Of a DNA stretch of 64,000 bases, positions 1-13,391 are shown in pieces. A model generated the notes under the pieces. That model worked only from the letters and a program-made list of their open reading frames with translations. It had not been told where the DNA came from and ran no database searches. Made by a program: the position numbers and the translations under genes. Source of the DNA: Calycina herbarum (lineage: Eukaryota; Ascomycota; Leotiomycetes; Helotiales; Pezizellaceae). The first letter of the stretch is position 1. Each line of letters opens with the position of its first letter. The stretch spans positions 310,001 through 374,000 of the forward strand of contig LLEY01000003.1 of NCBI GenBank assembly GCA_001414485.1. The letters run 5' to 3'.

Positions 1-630
1 AAAATGCTCCACGAAACCGAGTCATACCAAAATTGGGTCTCGTGTGCCGATCCATGTATGCTCTTTCTCCCTGGAAAAACTGCATTTGATGGTCGGCAGT
101 ATAAACATTGGACTCACTCTTGGTTGTCACCCGCCGCAATTTACATCTCCCAAGATTCTTGCGCAAAAGGAGATCCCCGTTGCATTTTTCTCTTGCAGCT
201 CTGGCATGGAAAGCAAGGAATTCTCAGTAAAGCCGCTCATATCATCTCTTGTTCTTCAAATCTTGAGAAGGCAACCTCAAAATACTTCGTGAGAAGGCAG
301 TGCAACTTCACAGTGCTGCACAGAGCGAGCACTGGCAAAATACGGGGAATACACGGAAGCAAGTAAAGGCAAGGCCATTGTAAAGTTGCTGGGAGACGTA
401 CTGGCAGCAGTCGAAGAACTCGGTACAACTTTTCTTGTATTGGACAGGCTTGATCAAGACGAAGGCAAATTTCAGTTACTTGATGGATGAACTTGTAAAC
501 CTGGTGGGCGACCCTAATTACAACGTCAAGTTTGTTGTCATTGCAGATACTTGGACAGGAGGCGGGGAGTGGCACCCAGAATATTTGTCTGATGATAATA
601 TCAGAATGGATCTTTATTTCATGCGCTAGG
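1..630 (+). pseudogene. NACHT-type NTPase (NLR-like) remnant, frameshifted, cut by window edge
   Basis: Three conceptual fragments in different frames line up like the start of a fungal NACHT domain. The first (about 4-100) has a W..C motif followed by MLFLPGKTA, resembling a damaged P-loop. The second (about 150-290) reads IPVAFFSCSSG and then LISSLVLQIL, as in the strand after the P-loop where these proteins have a 'vayFF' and 'LLrsLLyQL' pattern. The third (about 425-560) has FLVLDRLDQDEG, a Walker-B-like strand, then switches frame into MDELVNLVGDPNYNVKFVV. Frame changes between all three show that the gene is broken. Such NLR-like genes act in fungal non-self recognition. The assignment rests on remembered family patterns, and the N-terminal effector part would lie outside the window. 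Confidence 0.45.
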
Positions 631-700
631 ACTGGAATCAATCGAAACTGACACATGTGGAGTTGTGCAAAGGAGAGCGACATCTTACATGGACTAGTTG

Positions 701-3700
701 AGCAATGCAGTTTATCTGGAGTATTTGCTAGGTTGGATTATGTGGCTGAGGAAGTACAGTAGTTTAAGCTTACAGGCGGTGGTGAACTAATAGACGAGTC
801 CTCAATTTCTCGGGTTATTGGTAGATAACCTGCCAATAGCTGGACGTTTCCAAAATATGCCCACAAATACCAAGACTCATCATGAACATTTTTGAAGCTT
901 TTTCCAGGTAAACCGAAACGAGCAATGCCTCCTCAAAGTAACAGTCAGATCCTTCAAAAAAAATAGCAGAACCCAACCACATCTCCATTCCGTCAAAACA
1001 ACGTGCCATATAAACATTTTGCTTTGCGAAAAATCGTTAATTTAACAAATACAAGCAACCGATTTTTCCAAACGTTCCACGCGGCATTCAAACGAGCGCA
1101 TCTCCATAACTTCTACACCATATCATCATCTTTCGGCTCTACTCTCACGGGCGAAGGGAGGGCAATACCAATCAATAACGAGGTGAGGTACACCAACGAA
1201 CTTCCCACCAACCAAGAATCAACTGTGACATACATCGCCTCCCTCCCTCCCTCCTCCCCATCGGACCTCCCACCTAGTACAACACCGAAAGAAAGAAAAA
1301 AAAGCCCATACCACAAACCCCCAAAGATCTACACCCCCGACCGCGATAGTGCTCCCCCTCCCTCGATCCCGGGAAGGAAAAGCCCCGAAAAAGCACGGCT
1401 TGGGTGAGTAAGTACAGAGCTTTTGTTCGACGTGAGATGCTCGACGATCGCAAAGAGGACACGTGTAAATCACGATTTCACCACTAAATCTTCTCTCTGG
1501 GGGATTCCAAAGAAAGGGGTTTTGATGTGGGCAACGGTCGCCGATGTAACTCGAGAAGATTGGAAACTTGGAAGACGAGCGGGGGAACTCGACATCCAAA
1601 TCCTTGGGTCTTAGTAAAATTGATCTCCCTTCACGAAAAATCCGATAAAAGTACCAAGCAATCTCGAGTACACCAAAGATTTCGGCCACTCGTTCAAAAA
1701 GACCCATGTGCCTTCCAGAGAAAGCCAAGGATGAAATAAATCCGATCCCGGGCATCTAGTATGCGGCGACTCAAGATCAAAAGAACAACCAATGTAGATC
1801 ACTGACCAAAAAAGGGAAAGCCACTTTCTCACTCCAACAACTTCCAAGTCATCGGGACACAAGTGGTACGATATCCCCTCTCCAAAAACCTTCCCCAAGC
1901 CGAAAATCCGCTTCACTTACTCCCCCTACCCCCAGCCTCACTGTCTCAAAGCCATAACAAACCGCTCAGCCCACGAGCGGTGTGCAACCAACAAAGGAAG
2001 GTTCCTTCCTCCACCCATTCCACTTCCCCACCAAGATCCCAGCCCAGCCCAGCCCAACCCACTGTCCCTTACTTACAAGCTAACGAAATCCACTTACAAG
2101 AGCTAGCCTAGCATATCAAACCCCTACCTATGCTTCTGGCGACAACGTCGATCACTCTCCACAAAAAACTCATCATCTGACTCTAACTGTGAACTACAAC
2201 GTATCCGACCGAACAGCTGTAGCGAGATTACCACCACCCAAGCCCTGCAAATGCACTGGAAACCCCACAAAACACTGGCTTTTGGCTTGAATTCCCTTGT
2301 TTGTGGCTTTTGAGAGCCTTGTCTGTGGGTTTACGGACATTTTTTAATTGGACCTTGACCTGGTATCTAATCTCGCTACCGGCGTTCGGTCGGATACATT
2401 GTAGGTACTCACGCATCAAAGTCTCCAACGGTGAGACAATCCTCAAAAGCCATGCATCGAGCACTCGCCGAACTACACATCACGAACCACAAAACCCCCT
2501 GTCCATCACCCAAAACATCCCATATAGATGATTCACTAGCCTGGGTTGGGCTCCAACAAAATACAAGGCGAGGTAAGACTACCTTCGTATCTCCAAGCAC
2601 CCAATCATACTCCCCAGTTTCCATTTTCCGCACTCGCGGACGGACCTCGTTCAGAGAATCACGGGGGGTGGGCGAGTGAGTGACTGAGAGTGAGTTGGGG
2701 GCAGATGAGGTGAGGGGTGAGGGGATTAAATCGATTCTCCCACCCTTGAGATGCCTGCTGGTGCTTCCTTCACCGTCGGCCTTTACCCCAGTATTTTTGA
2801 ACCCTCAAGGTTGTCAACTCCACATCCACAACCCACTCACTTGACTAAGTCAGAAACCTGAAAGAAAGGGAGAGGCTGATGATGAGGGAGGATAACCCTT
2901 GAAAATATTCAGGGCTTCGAGGGGATAAAATTTGAAAACGTATTCGTAAACTCTTTAGTAAAGGTGAAAAAGATAGGTAGAGATACATGGGAAAAGACAC
3001 CGTACAAAAGCCCAGTCCTCATGGTGAAATACAGTATCAAAAAAAGAGGGGTAACAACTCCTAACTCCAAGAAAAGAAACAAAGCTTACCTCGGGTACCA
3101 ATGGAACAAGCATCATCGGCAAATAAACGAACCTCTCGAACCCCAAAGTAAGCCAACTAAAGAGCCCCAAAATACCAGGGGGTCCTAGAACTCTATTGCG
3201 AAGGTCGTGGTCGAGGTAGCGAGTAACAACTCGATTTTTCGCGCGTCAACGGCGACAAAATAATTTCTCTCCAGCCGAAGCGACAATGCGCTCTTCCCCC
3301 CTTTCAGAACAGAATAGCGGGAAGGACCATGCAATGTGGAGATTTACGACGACCGGAGGCGGGAATGGTCGTTGTTGGTGGAGGCGTTGAGAATACGTGT
3401 ATGACGGATAGTCGAACGAGCGCATTTATAATTATGGAACGAGAAATCGGTTTGCAACTGGTAGTGGCGGGGTAACTCGATGATGATTTCCTGTTGTTAG
3501 CATAGCGTGACAACAAAAAGGAATTAACATATTTAATCTTTTGGATTGGATACTCGACAAGTGGCGTTAAAGTCACTGAGAGGTTGCCCCCAGGTTCCGG
3601 GACGGGCCCCGACGAATAATGTCGGGGACGATTTTTATCTGCAGCACTTTAAGAAAGCTGATTTGCTTTTGTCCCAGTATCGATATGTATAAATTCTGTG

Positions 3701-6700
3701 TTATAGGTTTCAGGAACAACTTACCGACCAATAAAGTGCTTCAAAATTTTGGTGGTACAAAACTTGCGATTGAAAGTCCGATGCGAGTGGCAAGCCTCAC
3801 GCTATCCTAAAATAGTTCATGTAGAGAGGACCTTCGTGCATCACAAAAGAGAGACATTGTTTCAGAATGAATTATTGATTGATTGTTGGGGCTTCATGCC
3901 ATGTACCCCCACTGGCGGGGAAGTATTTGCTTGCGATTGTGCGCCTCGAGTACGTGATTTTGCAAGATCTGGCTTCCCAGGTCTAAAGATTGCTTGCTCT
4001 TGCTGTGCGGTGATGGTGTATGGCAGTGGCCAGCTCGTACCAGCGAGCAAATGGTAACGGTGAGTACGTACTTCCTAAATCGACGCTGCAAGCGCGCTTA
4101 AAGAAATGTCAGCGCTGACAACAAAGTAGCTGAATCGCGTAAACTCTCGGGCCCTTATGTTGGAGGGGTGCGCACTGAGAAGGGAATTCGTTGGCGCAGA
4201 TTTGGTCGAGTATCAAACGACGGGTGGTCGCAAATAGAGTGGGCTGTATTGGGCAGGGGAAAGGAGTGGTTGTCTGATTGTTCTATTAGGTTATGTTGAT
4301 TCTTCCCAGGTTTTCACCCCACCATCACATCCCGATACCATAGTTCCAACCCCTGCGCTTAGACGCCAGGCAGAATGACCAACATTACCGGTTATATTCC
4401 AATCCGCTGTTCCGGCTATTGCTGATTGGCTTGGAACTGATGGTGGGATGGAGTGAAGAAGTTGGTCGTCGGAGTCCATGTCAGATAATAAATCAAGTTT
4501 TCTGTAGGCAGATCCAGTGGGTTGCAACCATACCATACTCTTTGAGAGGGAGATGTTGGGATCGGCCCTTCGAGAATTGGAATTTGGATCCACGATGGTC
4601 AAGGTTGGTTGAGTTGGACGTCAAATGTTGAGGAAGAGAATCCTGATGGAAGTGTGTTGGATTGATGATGGCTCGGGAACTGGGAGAGTCGGCCGTCGCT
4701 TGGAAGCCCTGTTCGACCCCTGTTCAACATGCCTAAATGCCTGCAAGCCCCTCCGCATTCAACCTATAGCCATACTGCTGGGTCGACTCGGCCCCGCCGC
4801 ATTTGCGCTCCAGCCATTCAATTGGCCTCATTCACAAGATTCCACAGAAGAAATAAGCCGAGCATGGTACGCGGGAAACGGCTCACCGCAATGGGGCTTT
4901 GTTGCAGATAATTGTTGGAACTTGCTTTTTAAGACTGTTAGAAGAGGGTTAGTTCTACTAGAACTAAGAGTTTGCGAGTGGGTAAAGCTGGATACAGCCG
5001 AACATGTGCGATGTGAACCCAAGTACCCCGTAAAAGGAGAACGAGGGGTGCAGCTCTGGATAAATTCACAAATTCCCTCTTCTGGAACGCTGAGAAAATG
5101 GCACTTGATCATGTGCACCTGGCTCACAGCCTTTCCTCCCAAGAGCCAGTAGGGTAAAAGGCCTCCCCCTTCCTGAATGAGTTCGCCTTCCATATTGAAT
5201 GTGGTGTTTCGACTTTGAAAGGTGCAGCTGGATAAGTACCCTTTTGGAATGCTGAACGACGAATACCTCCCCATCATCCCCCATTGGCACCCAGCTGACA
5301 ACCCTCCCATTGATCCTGACAAGTCAAAACTTCTTATCAATCATCTGATGTGACCCCCTTTCAATAAAACTGGAACCGCCATGGCAATGGTTGGCACTGT
5401 AGGACAAATAGGAGCCTCTATCAACACTTTCGCAGGGTATCTTGGTACACGCCATCTTCGTACATCCTCGTACTCATCCCAGCGAAATGGTTTGGTGTGG
5501 TTGCAAAGATACTTGGGTGGTCGTACTGAGTTACATGTACGGCTGGGTACCCGAGGATGAATGATGAAGGATGCACATCAGACCTGCGCCAGGCGTCAAT
5601 TAAAGAGGCCACCAACTTGGCTAGAAGTTGTTGGTTCTGAAAATTGGGATCCCCAATCAGCCGAAAGCCCTATACAATTCCAACTCAGGAGACTTCCCAG
5701 CTTCCTTCGTGAAATACGAGCTGGGTGTCGTCACGGTGAGGGCTCTATGTGGTGGAGATTGGCGGAGACATCATACAGACCGCCGTCGTCCTTGCAAGAC
5801 TAGCCACTTTTGCTGAGAAGATTCGTTTTGATGCATCTCGTGGGTACAGGTTGCAGATGGCCAGACGTGCAGATCCTGCAGCAAGTAGAGGAAGTGACCT
5901 GCCAGTGTGCCAAATAACTGCAAGATGCAAGTTCCTGCACCCTCGTTCTCGCCCAACGACAGAAGCAGCATGTCCAAGGTCTAGGTCTGCAGATACCTCG
6001 CTTTCCCGCCGCTTGGGCTGCTGGTTGAAATGTTCGTGTATTTGTGTTTTCCCAGGCAGTCCAGCGTTTGCTCCGTCCTCTCGGGATCCCTGTGACACTG
6101 GCATATTATGCGTCCAAATATTCCGGGCCATGCAAGGTTCATGAGCGGCAGAGACTGTAGTGTGTGAGTGGGAGGAGTGCACCCGACACGCTGGTAACGC
6201 TGGTTCGTTAGAGCTGGCCTTCCTCTTGAAGCGAGCCTTTGCTGCATACACACCCTCGACAACCACACTCATGCCCAATGAGATGCAAGCTGGAATCGAT
6301 ATCGACTCCTCTGTAGTCGCAGGTTCTGCACGTCTGCGTTGGTGTGCGTCTGGCTGCCTGCAACGGGCATCAAGAGGCAGAAAAGAGAGGCTTTGGACCT
6401 ATCTATTGACTTGGGCGTCTTTGTCTTCCATTCGAGGGTTGGTGGAAGGGTTGGAAAGCCTCTCATCTCTCGGGTGGGCGCTCTCGGCGGCAAGGCCTTA
6501 TTCCGTACTGTAGTGGGAATGTGCAATGCAGAGTGATCTTCTGTGATCTTCTGTGATCTTCTCTCCCCTTGCCCAATTCATGCTTCCCTATTGACCCAAG
6601 CAACCATGGAGCAACCAACGACAAGCCCTCACGCCCACGCCTACGCCCACGCCCAAGTCAGCCGAGAGGAACAACGACTTGTTCCGCTTCCCCCCGTCGC

Positions 6701-8040
6701 CGTCGACCCAAGATAGAGGACCAACTGACACTAGCCCTGTACGCTGTAACCTGTAACCAGAAATCCGGGAATCTCTGATGTGATGTGATGTGATGAAGGA
6801 TTGGATTGGATTGGACTGGATTCCAAGGACGAGAATAAAAGCCACGTCCTTCTGCTGTTGAAAAGAATCCATCTTCCTCTTCCTCATCTTCCTCATCTTC
6901 TTCTCGAGCTCCTCCAAGCATTTCTCGTAGCCTTCTCGCCATTTGTTTTCCCAAGAGCAATTTGCTGCCTCCGAGGTGGACCTACGTCAAGACCAAACAT
7001 CTCCACCCCGTTGTGGTTAGTTTTCAACGTCTCAACGACAGTCCAGACTCGCCCACGTCACCTCGTGGCCTTCGCGTGGCCTGAAAACCCCACCGCCACA
7101 GTACCAGCTTGTCTTGTCAAGCTGCGGCACGCTTCCTGTGACGTGATATAGAGAGACATCCTTAGGTTAGTCATTCATTGGTGTTTTGGCACAGCTCCGC
7201 ACTGTATTGTTGAGAGGCCTTGTTCGAACCGTGCTGAAACAGATAGTTTTCAGGCTAAGACGTCGGTGCTCTCAGTATCTCCGGGCAAGCGATAACCGTA
7301 CCCGTACCCGTACCTGGTTCCGCTTCCACTAGCATTCCCAGCGCCGGGCATTTTTCTTGCTGAAGAGCGGGTGTGGTTGCTTCAGCGGAAGGGCCATCCC
7401 AGTTGGCAACCTAATTTCCCAATTCCCAGCAGTTCCCGTCGCCTGTGGCAGTTGGCAAATCGCGGGAAGCCCTACCCGTTTCCAGCCAAGCGCGCTGGAC
7501 TAAGATCAATACTAGTAGACGGCCTGGCCTGACCTGGTAGCGAGACGAGAGCTTGACCACAGCACAGCACAGCACAGCTTACACAGCTTACACAGCTCTC
7601 TTCCCTACCAGAACTTCATAACCAGCTCATTCTTCATTGTTTTTGCCTTAACAGCAGACAATTGACTCGAGACGAGCCTAATCCTACAAATACCAAACCA
7701 AAAATTGACATTTGGAGATCCACTCTTGGCCTCCACTGCTCGCTCGCTTTAACCCCGTCTCAAGCCCCCGTTGTCTTCCATTTTGGCCCAACTCGGATTT
7801 CTCCTGAGCAAGCAAAGACCGACAAGCCGACAAGGCCTGCTCTCTGACAGCAATTAGCAATTAGCATTGCCGGCGCCACTCGACCTTTTGTGCGCGCGCG
7901 CGTATTTGGTGGCGACGATTGAGTGTTGAGTTGATCAAGCACTCGCGGAGATCCCCTCCTGCAATCGTACGGCGCACTCTACCTCCCAGCTGCCCTGCAC
8001 ACAGCGGAATACAACTGCAGAACATCGCCCTCTGCAGACT
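701..8040. other. long non-coding stretch without recognisable genes
   Basis: I see no open frame with a family motif or a credible ATG-intron-exon structure on either strand; the open frames present are short and compositionally random. Short direct repeats occur: a triplicated tgatcttctg near 6533-6565, a tgatg run with ggatt runs near 6778-6812, and cacag repeats near 7557-7600. The distal part may be promoter or long 5' leader of the laeA-like gene that starts at 9525. Confidence 0.5.
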
Positions 8041-9524
8041 CACCTCCCCTCACCTCCCCTCCCCTCCCCTCACTGTACCTCATTGTACGGAGCAGTCGGC
8101 GAGTTTCAGCTCGTACGCCGTCAACCATCCGCCCAAGACCCGACCAAGACCCGATCCTCGAGGTCCAAGACAGTACAGTGAGTACAGTGTAATTGGATTG
8201 GCACCTCCCAGCTCCCCGGAACAGGATTCTGTGCTAGCCTCACTCATACTGTGCCATTTCTGTCATACCGAGGAATCTTACCTTTTATACGTGCAACTAC
8301 AGCCTCCCACCATCAATCGTGTGTACTGTACACAGCATCTTGAGATCCCTCAAAGACTGCAGACGACGTAGCTAGGTAGTCACCCCCGGTAGTGGAACGC
8401 CTAGCTCCCAGTCCCACAACAGTGACAGCAACCCTCCCCTCCAAAGCGTCAAAGCACCGAGCACGAGCAGCCCACCAGCCCACGTCCCCTGAGCCTTGGG
8501 TAGCTCCTGCCGTGCTTCTTGCAAATAAAGGCATCCACATCCCCGCGCCGCACTGGACTTGTTGAACATAATCCAGTCTATTGGCATTCTCTATCGTCAC
8601 TCGCTCTTTTCTCAGCTCGCCAGCTTTCACCTTTCTCCTTTCTCAGTATCCCCTTTCTCCTTCGGATCTGCCATCGACAGTCAGCCCCCGAAAACGACCG
8701 ATTTGCTCCTCACAACCCCACCATTTACTGCCATCAGCGCCAGCACGAACACCTCCTTCAATCACTACTCCGCCAACAAATTCCAACATCTGCAACATCT
8801 GCAACCCATCTTACTCGATCGACCTCCAGACGCTGCTCAATCCGTTGCACCCTCCCAGAACATCCCCCTTCGCTTCCTCGCCATCACCTCCCGGGCACAC
8901 GTCTCCCTCCGGCACAGCCCTCAGTGTCCAGTACCTTCCTCTCATCCTACCTCCCATTCTCGTCAGGCCGAAATATCCTGTACGTTAAACCTGGGCAGCC
9001 CAATCATAGGCCGCGCACACCTCGAAAAGACCCAGGCATCCAACTCTCCAACTGCCCGGACATAGCCTTCAAGCGCTATCCAATCTATCTGCCCTCATCA
9101 GCACCACCACGGCGGTTTGCCCCATTCCATTTCTGGTGTGGTTCGACGCAAGACACCCACCCAGTCAGTCTCTCCAACAAATATATACCACTCATTTTCT
9201 TTTCCCTGCTGCAGGCTACCGTCGTATTCACATAGTCCATTGGACGCACTCTTGGAACTGTTCTAATTTTTCCCGATCCTCTACATTTCCACTTTGTCCT
9301 CTTCTTCCCACTCTACGTCGACTCGGGGGAGTCTGGCAGCCCGCGCTCCATCAATAAGCTTTTCCAAGCCCACCCAAAATACCATCTACGAACATTCACA
9401 GACAGTGCCCAGAAACGGGAGCTTGCCACGGACTGGGAGTTCGAAGCCCACATTCCCTGGAATTGGACCCGGCCAATCTTCCAGCAGCCATCCCGGGGAG
9501 CAAAATAATACTTCGAACGTGCCA
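8041..9524 (+). promoter_or_regulatory. pyrimidine-rich putative promoter/5' leader of the laeA-like gene
   Basis: From about 8041 the plus strand is very C/T-rich (tandem cctcccct units at 8041-8072, then long CT-biased sequence to about 9320). This composition is typical of promoters and leaders of highly regulated fungal genes. The frame upstream of the ATG at 9525 stays open back to 9294 and is Ser/Pro-rich without a Met, so an extra upstream coding exon cannot be excluded. Confidence 0.4.
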
Positions 9525-11031
9525 ATGGCTCAAAACGGGTACGTACTGTTCTTCCCCTTGTAGAAGAAACATCTCTTGAAGTTGGGCCTGTCTCCACCCA
9601 CTCGCAGACGGCTCTGGCAGCTTCAAGTTTATATCGTCGTTACCTATTGAGGGGGGGCTCCTATTAGTACTCTGGCTATTTGAATATCCCAAGCTAACTT
9701 TGCTTCTCTTTAGAATGTCTTATCCCGGTCCTCCACCTGATCCAAACCCAGCAGAGCCAATTGTGCTGCGCAATCCGGACAATTACTTGGAGAATGGCAG
9801 AGAGTATCATGGATGGCACAAGGGCAAATACATATTTCCATGTGATAGTGTAATCATACTATATCCACTACCTCAACACCTTGGTGTAAAAAGCGAATAG
9901 TAAAGCTAACGACGTATACAGAAAGAGATGGATCGACTAGACATGGTTCACACATTTTTTGATATTACTAGGGGGAAACATAGATCGGCACCAATACTCT
10001 TTGAGCAGTCTGCGGACACGATCAGAATTCTAGATGTAGGAACTGGCACCGGAATATGGGTAAGCTTAACTCAGGAGTAGGGGCTAGAGAAGGTTATGCT
10101 AACATGTTGACAGGCTATAGATATCATGGAGTAAGACTGACCTTCCGAGTCAATTTCGTCTTAGTACTAACGTTCATGACAGCCAGTTGGAATACAAAGG
10201 GATAAACCCTAACCTTATAGAAGCAAAAGGAATCGACCTTTCGCCAATTCAACCATCTACTATCCCGCCAGGTTTGTCATTCCACCAAATGGATTTTGAG
10301 TCTCCATGGGGAAGTCTAGGACTGGACTGTTGGGATTTGGTACATATGCGGATGCTCAATGGCAGCGTTACAAGCTGGAGGGAAATGTATCACAAAGCTT
10401 TCTGGTAAGTATACCTCGAAATCCCTAGACAATCTTCTAATTTCTGTAGTGCCTTGAAACCAGGAATAGGTCATGTTGAACTTGTCGAGCTAGACATGAC
10501 ACCTCGATGCGACGACGGGTCCCTTGACTCCGGTTCCCCACTGATACACTGGGTTAATCACCTTTTCGTAGCTACACAAGAGCATGGCAAGCCATTGGCA
10601 TATAACGTGAATACTGGCCTTGACCTAGAAACCCAAGGTTTCAAGAACATCCATCATGAAGTAATACAGGTTCCATTAAACCCTTGGCCTCTGGATCCGC
10701 GGCAAAGACACATTGGCAGGTGGTTTCATTTATGTCTTACAGAAAGTCTAGAGCCTCTTTCCCTTGCTCCCATGACTCGCATTAGCGGGTGGACCAAAGC
10801 TCAAGTAAATACGCTCATCGATGAGGCGAGAAGGGAGATTAACTCTGGAAGTGTTCATGCTTATTTTGACATGTAAGCCCCGCTCCATCTTCTTCTTTGA
10901 GTTGCATTTGTCCAAACCCCGCTCTCTGGCAACGGACTAGGGAGAAGATGAGATATTTTGGTCATTAGATACTAATATCACGTAGGCATATATGGACTGC
11001 TCTCCGCCCTGAAAAACCGCAAAAACCCTAA
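9525..11031 (+). CDS. laeA: LaeA/LAE1-type methyltransferase, global regulator of secondary metabolism
   Basis: Putative nuclear SAM-dependent methyltransferase that in other fungi works with the velvet proteins VeA and VelB to control secondary-metabolite clusters and development. Seven exons join in frame: 9525-9538, 9714-9849, 9922-10059, 10114-10130, 10183-10404, 10450-10872, 10986-11031, giving 331 residues against about 375 in Aspergillus LaeA. Family hallmarks are [14 protein letters not shown] followed by MDRLD, SAM motif [50 protein letters not shown] and a final HAYFDMHIWTA that is only completed by splicing the last intron. The start is the first Met in a short exon; the open frame continues 5' without a Met, so the N-terminus may be longer. 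It could be a LaeA-like paralogue rather than the true orthologue, but the conserved central and C-terminal motifs favour LaeA. Confidence 0.87.
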
Positions 11032-13022
11032 TAGAGTCCACTGTTGCCACGAGCCGCCAACGACCACGTGTCTGTCTTGCCCGCACGAAATGAAGTTCAA
11101 ATCTCTGTTCTATCTTCAGCACGCCGTTCCATGCATTAGCAGGGAATTCATTATCCGACATCTCCTCATAACAATTCGATTTACCCGGACCGCAGAAAGA
11201 TTGGCTTGGCCGACCGTATGCCGCCAATGAGTCTCGGTTTGCGCGCATATGGACACTTTAAGCGCCGATAATGGTCCCTGGTATGAGATTGTTGGCGGCT
11301 TACCGGAAGATAGGTTTGACGGGCCCCGTTTGGCTGAACCACAAAATGGGAAGGTCGTTGGGTGGGAATGTGTCTGAACTGGTCTTATTCGTCCGGGAAC
11401 GCAAACGCGGCAGCCGCGAAGGAACGGACCGACGAAGGCAGGGGTCAGGATTGGATTTGCAACTATTCGGTCAGTGGTCACGGTTTTCGAGAGTTACACG
11501 AACGAAATCTTGGCTCTCAGGCGGATTTCAGGAGTGCAGGGTCGAGGCAACAGCGAGGCGTAGCAAAGTACAGCGCACCAGTCCGACCAAAGAATGATTC
11601 TAGAGGTGTCACCTACAAATGGTACGTACATTGGTACAATGGGTTACAGCGAGGCGACCCGACCGTCTGGGACTGATTGTTTGATGGTGTGACTGCCGGA
11701 AGAGTACGACTTTTCGAGCGGGGTCCGATATGTGACGTGTCACTCATCGGGTGTCTTTGTCTGCGATTTCTGCCAAAGAAAGTGAGGTTGAAATACCCTT
11801 GGGGGGAAATGGGGCAAGCATTCTTGCAAATGATGAGCTGGCAAGGGCGGGTTCTGGGAACCGTGGGGGTTTGTCTCCTGCATGCACTTGTCTGCTCTTG
11901 TAACAGTCCAGCTCGATTGTTGATATGGCGGTGAAGAGATGGAGACAACGGATACTTGGGGAGAAATGACGGACGATTCCAGGGCGATGGTAGCGAGTTC
12001 TGTGGACCATCAGCCTGTCTATGGTTGAGGAGCGGGATAGGATATGTTTTGCATGCCTTTGGGTCTTGCAGAATGTGTCTTTGATTGAGGAGATCTCGTA
12101 AGCATTACGAGAATGGGTCAGCAGGGCGTGCAGGTGCAGGTGCAGGTGCTTTTTACAATAACCTGAAAAGAGGAAAGCAAAGATCAGCACAAGACGAAGA
12201 TTCGAGGAAGGGACCGGAATGATTTGCGACGACAAGCCCTGGGATATTCCAAACATACGGTCATGTTTTCGACATCAGTCGACCCGAGTGAGGATGAGCC
12301 ACAGTATGGCGGATTTCGAATATTTTCCAATACATCGTTCTTGTTTCGATTCGATCTTACATGTTAACACTCGACTCTTGAGGGCCATGATTTTATTTGT
12401 GCCGTCTCTGGCACCCTTGGGAAAGCGTTTGCCGTTTTAACGGTCCCAGAGGACATGGCAGTCACCGCAGCAAAACTGGCCGACGAAACTTGTTACCCTA
12501 GTCAGGTTCGTACTACTACTCATTCCTTAAGATGGCATGCATTTGCTAATTGTTGAAGCCTGGAAGGAAACCGGAGATGAGTTTAACGAGCCACTGGTAC
12601 CACTAAAAATCTGTATTTCTCCTTCTCAAAAGAAGACCGAAGAAATTTAGTCACTCTCTGTTGGGCGCGATTGCATTTCAAAGCTGTTCGATATTCAAGC
12701 AGTGGGAAACTTTACGAATCGGAAATTTTATGGTGATGACCTTCACACAGGGATAAATGGGAATGCAAGATGTAACGGGGGGGGTGGGATGAGATGTGTG
12801 TGGGTGGGAAAGGGGGGTGGTTGTGTTGAAGCGCGTTATGTGTGGGAGGTTGAAGCGCTGTGAGTGGGTGTGGTGAGAGGGTTGGGATGTGGAGTGGAGG
12901 GGTAGAAGCGCTGCCCCTAAATCCCCTGACGCTTCTGGCCAAATCGCCTGAGCTAACCAAGTTGGGACGTTTTACGGTCGCGAACACTATACCAAGTACA
13001 TAGCAATTCAAATCATATCTCA
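11032..13022. other. intergenic, no gene seen
   Basis: Open frames here are short and lack family motifs. A short gtgcag triplet array occurs near 12128-12148. Composition shifts to G-rich on the plus strand after about 12770. Confidence 0.4.
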
Positions 13023-13094
13023 ATAACCCTTATCCCTAGCCCTAACCCAAACCCAAACCCAAACCCGAGCCCTGACCCTAACTAGCCCTAATCC
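13023..13094. repeat. degenerate telomere-like tract (CCCTAA-type), internal
   Basis: The tract contains several ccctaa/ccctaac units mixed with cccaaac variants (for example ccctaacccaaacccaaac). Fungal telomeres are normally TTAGGG/CCCTAA arrays. Here the array is short, impure and flanked by ordinary sequence on both sides, so it is an interstitial telomeric sequence, not a chromosome end. Confidence 0.55.
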
Positions 13095-13391
13095 AAAAAA
13101 AACTAGGTCACTATCCCTTGGAATAGAGAATTTTGTGTTCTACGTGCGCAGTAGGAGTGCTTGATCAGGTTAGAGTCAGGGGGTTTAGCTGATTTGGTGT
13201 GGTTTCTTTTTGTGTGTGTGGGTGGTGATTGGATGGAGGGGTTGCGGATTACCTGACATACCTGCGCCTTTGGTGACAATGATGATGCGGGTTGAGTGAC
13301 CGGGGGTTGTATGTTTAGATTTGGTAAATGTGCAGTGTGTGTGCATGTGGGGGTGGGTGTATGTGTGGTTAGGTGCAGATTTTTTGCCTGC

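Noticed and set aside
4625..5152. 175-codon plus-strand open frame
   Set aside because: No ATG start (TTG), no recognisable domain and an overlapping long frame on the other strand (4828-5340); looks like chance in non-coding DNA.
5745..6278. 177-codon minus-strand frame and overlapping plus-strand frame 5749-6144
   Set aside because: Both strands are open over the same bases, with no family motif and no splice logic.
8519..9235. 238-codon plus-strand frame upstream of laeA
   Set aside because: Ser/Pro/His-rich translation of the CT-rich leader, with two other frames open in parallel; more likely 5' leader than protein.
11744..12256. 170-codon minus-strand frame downstream of laeA
   Set aside because: No motif, poor start context and random composition.
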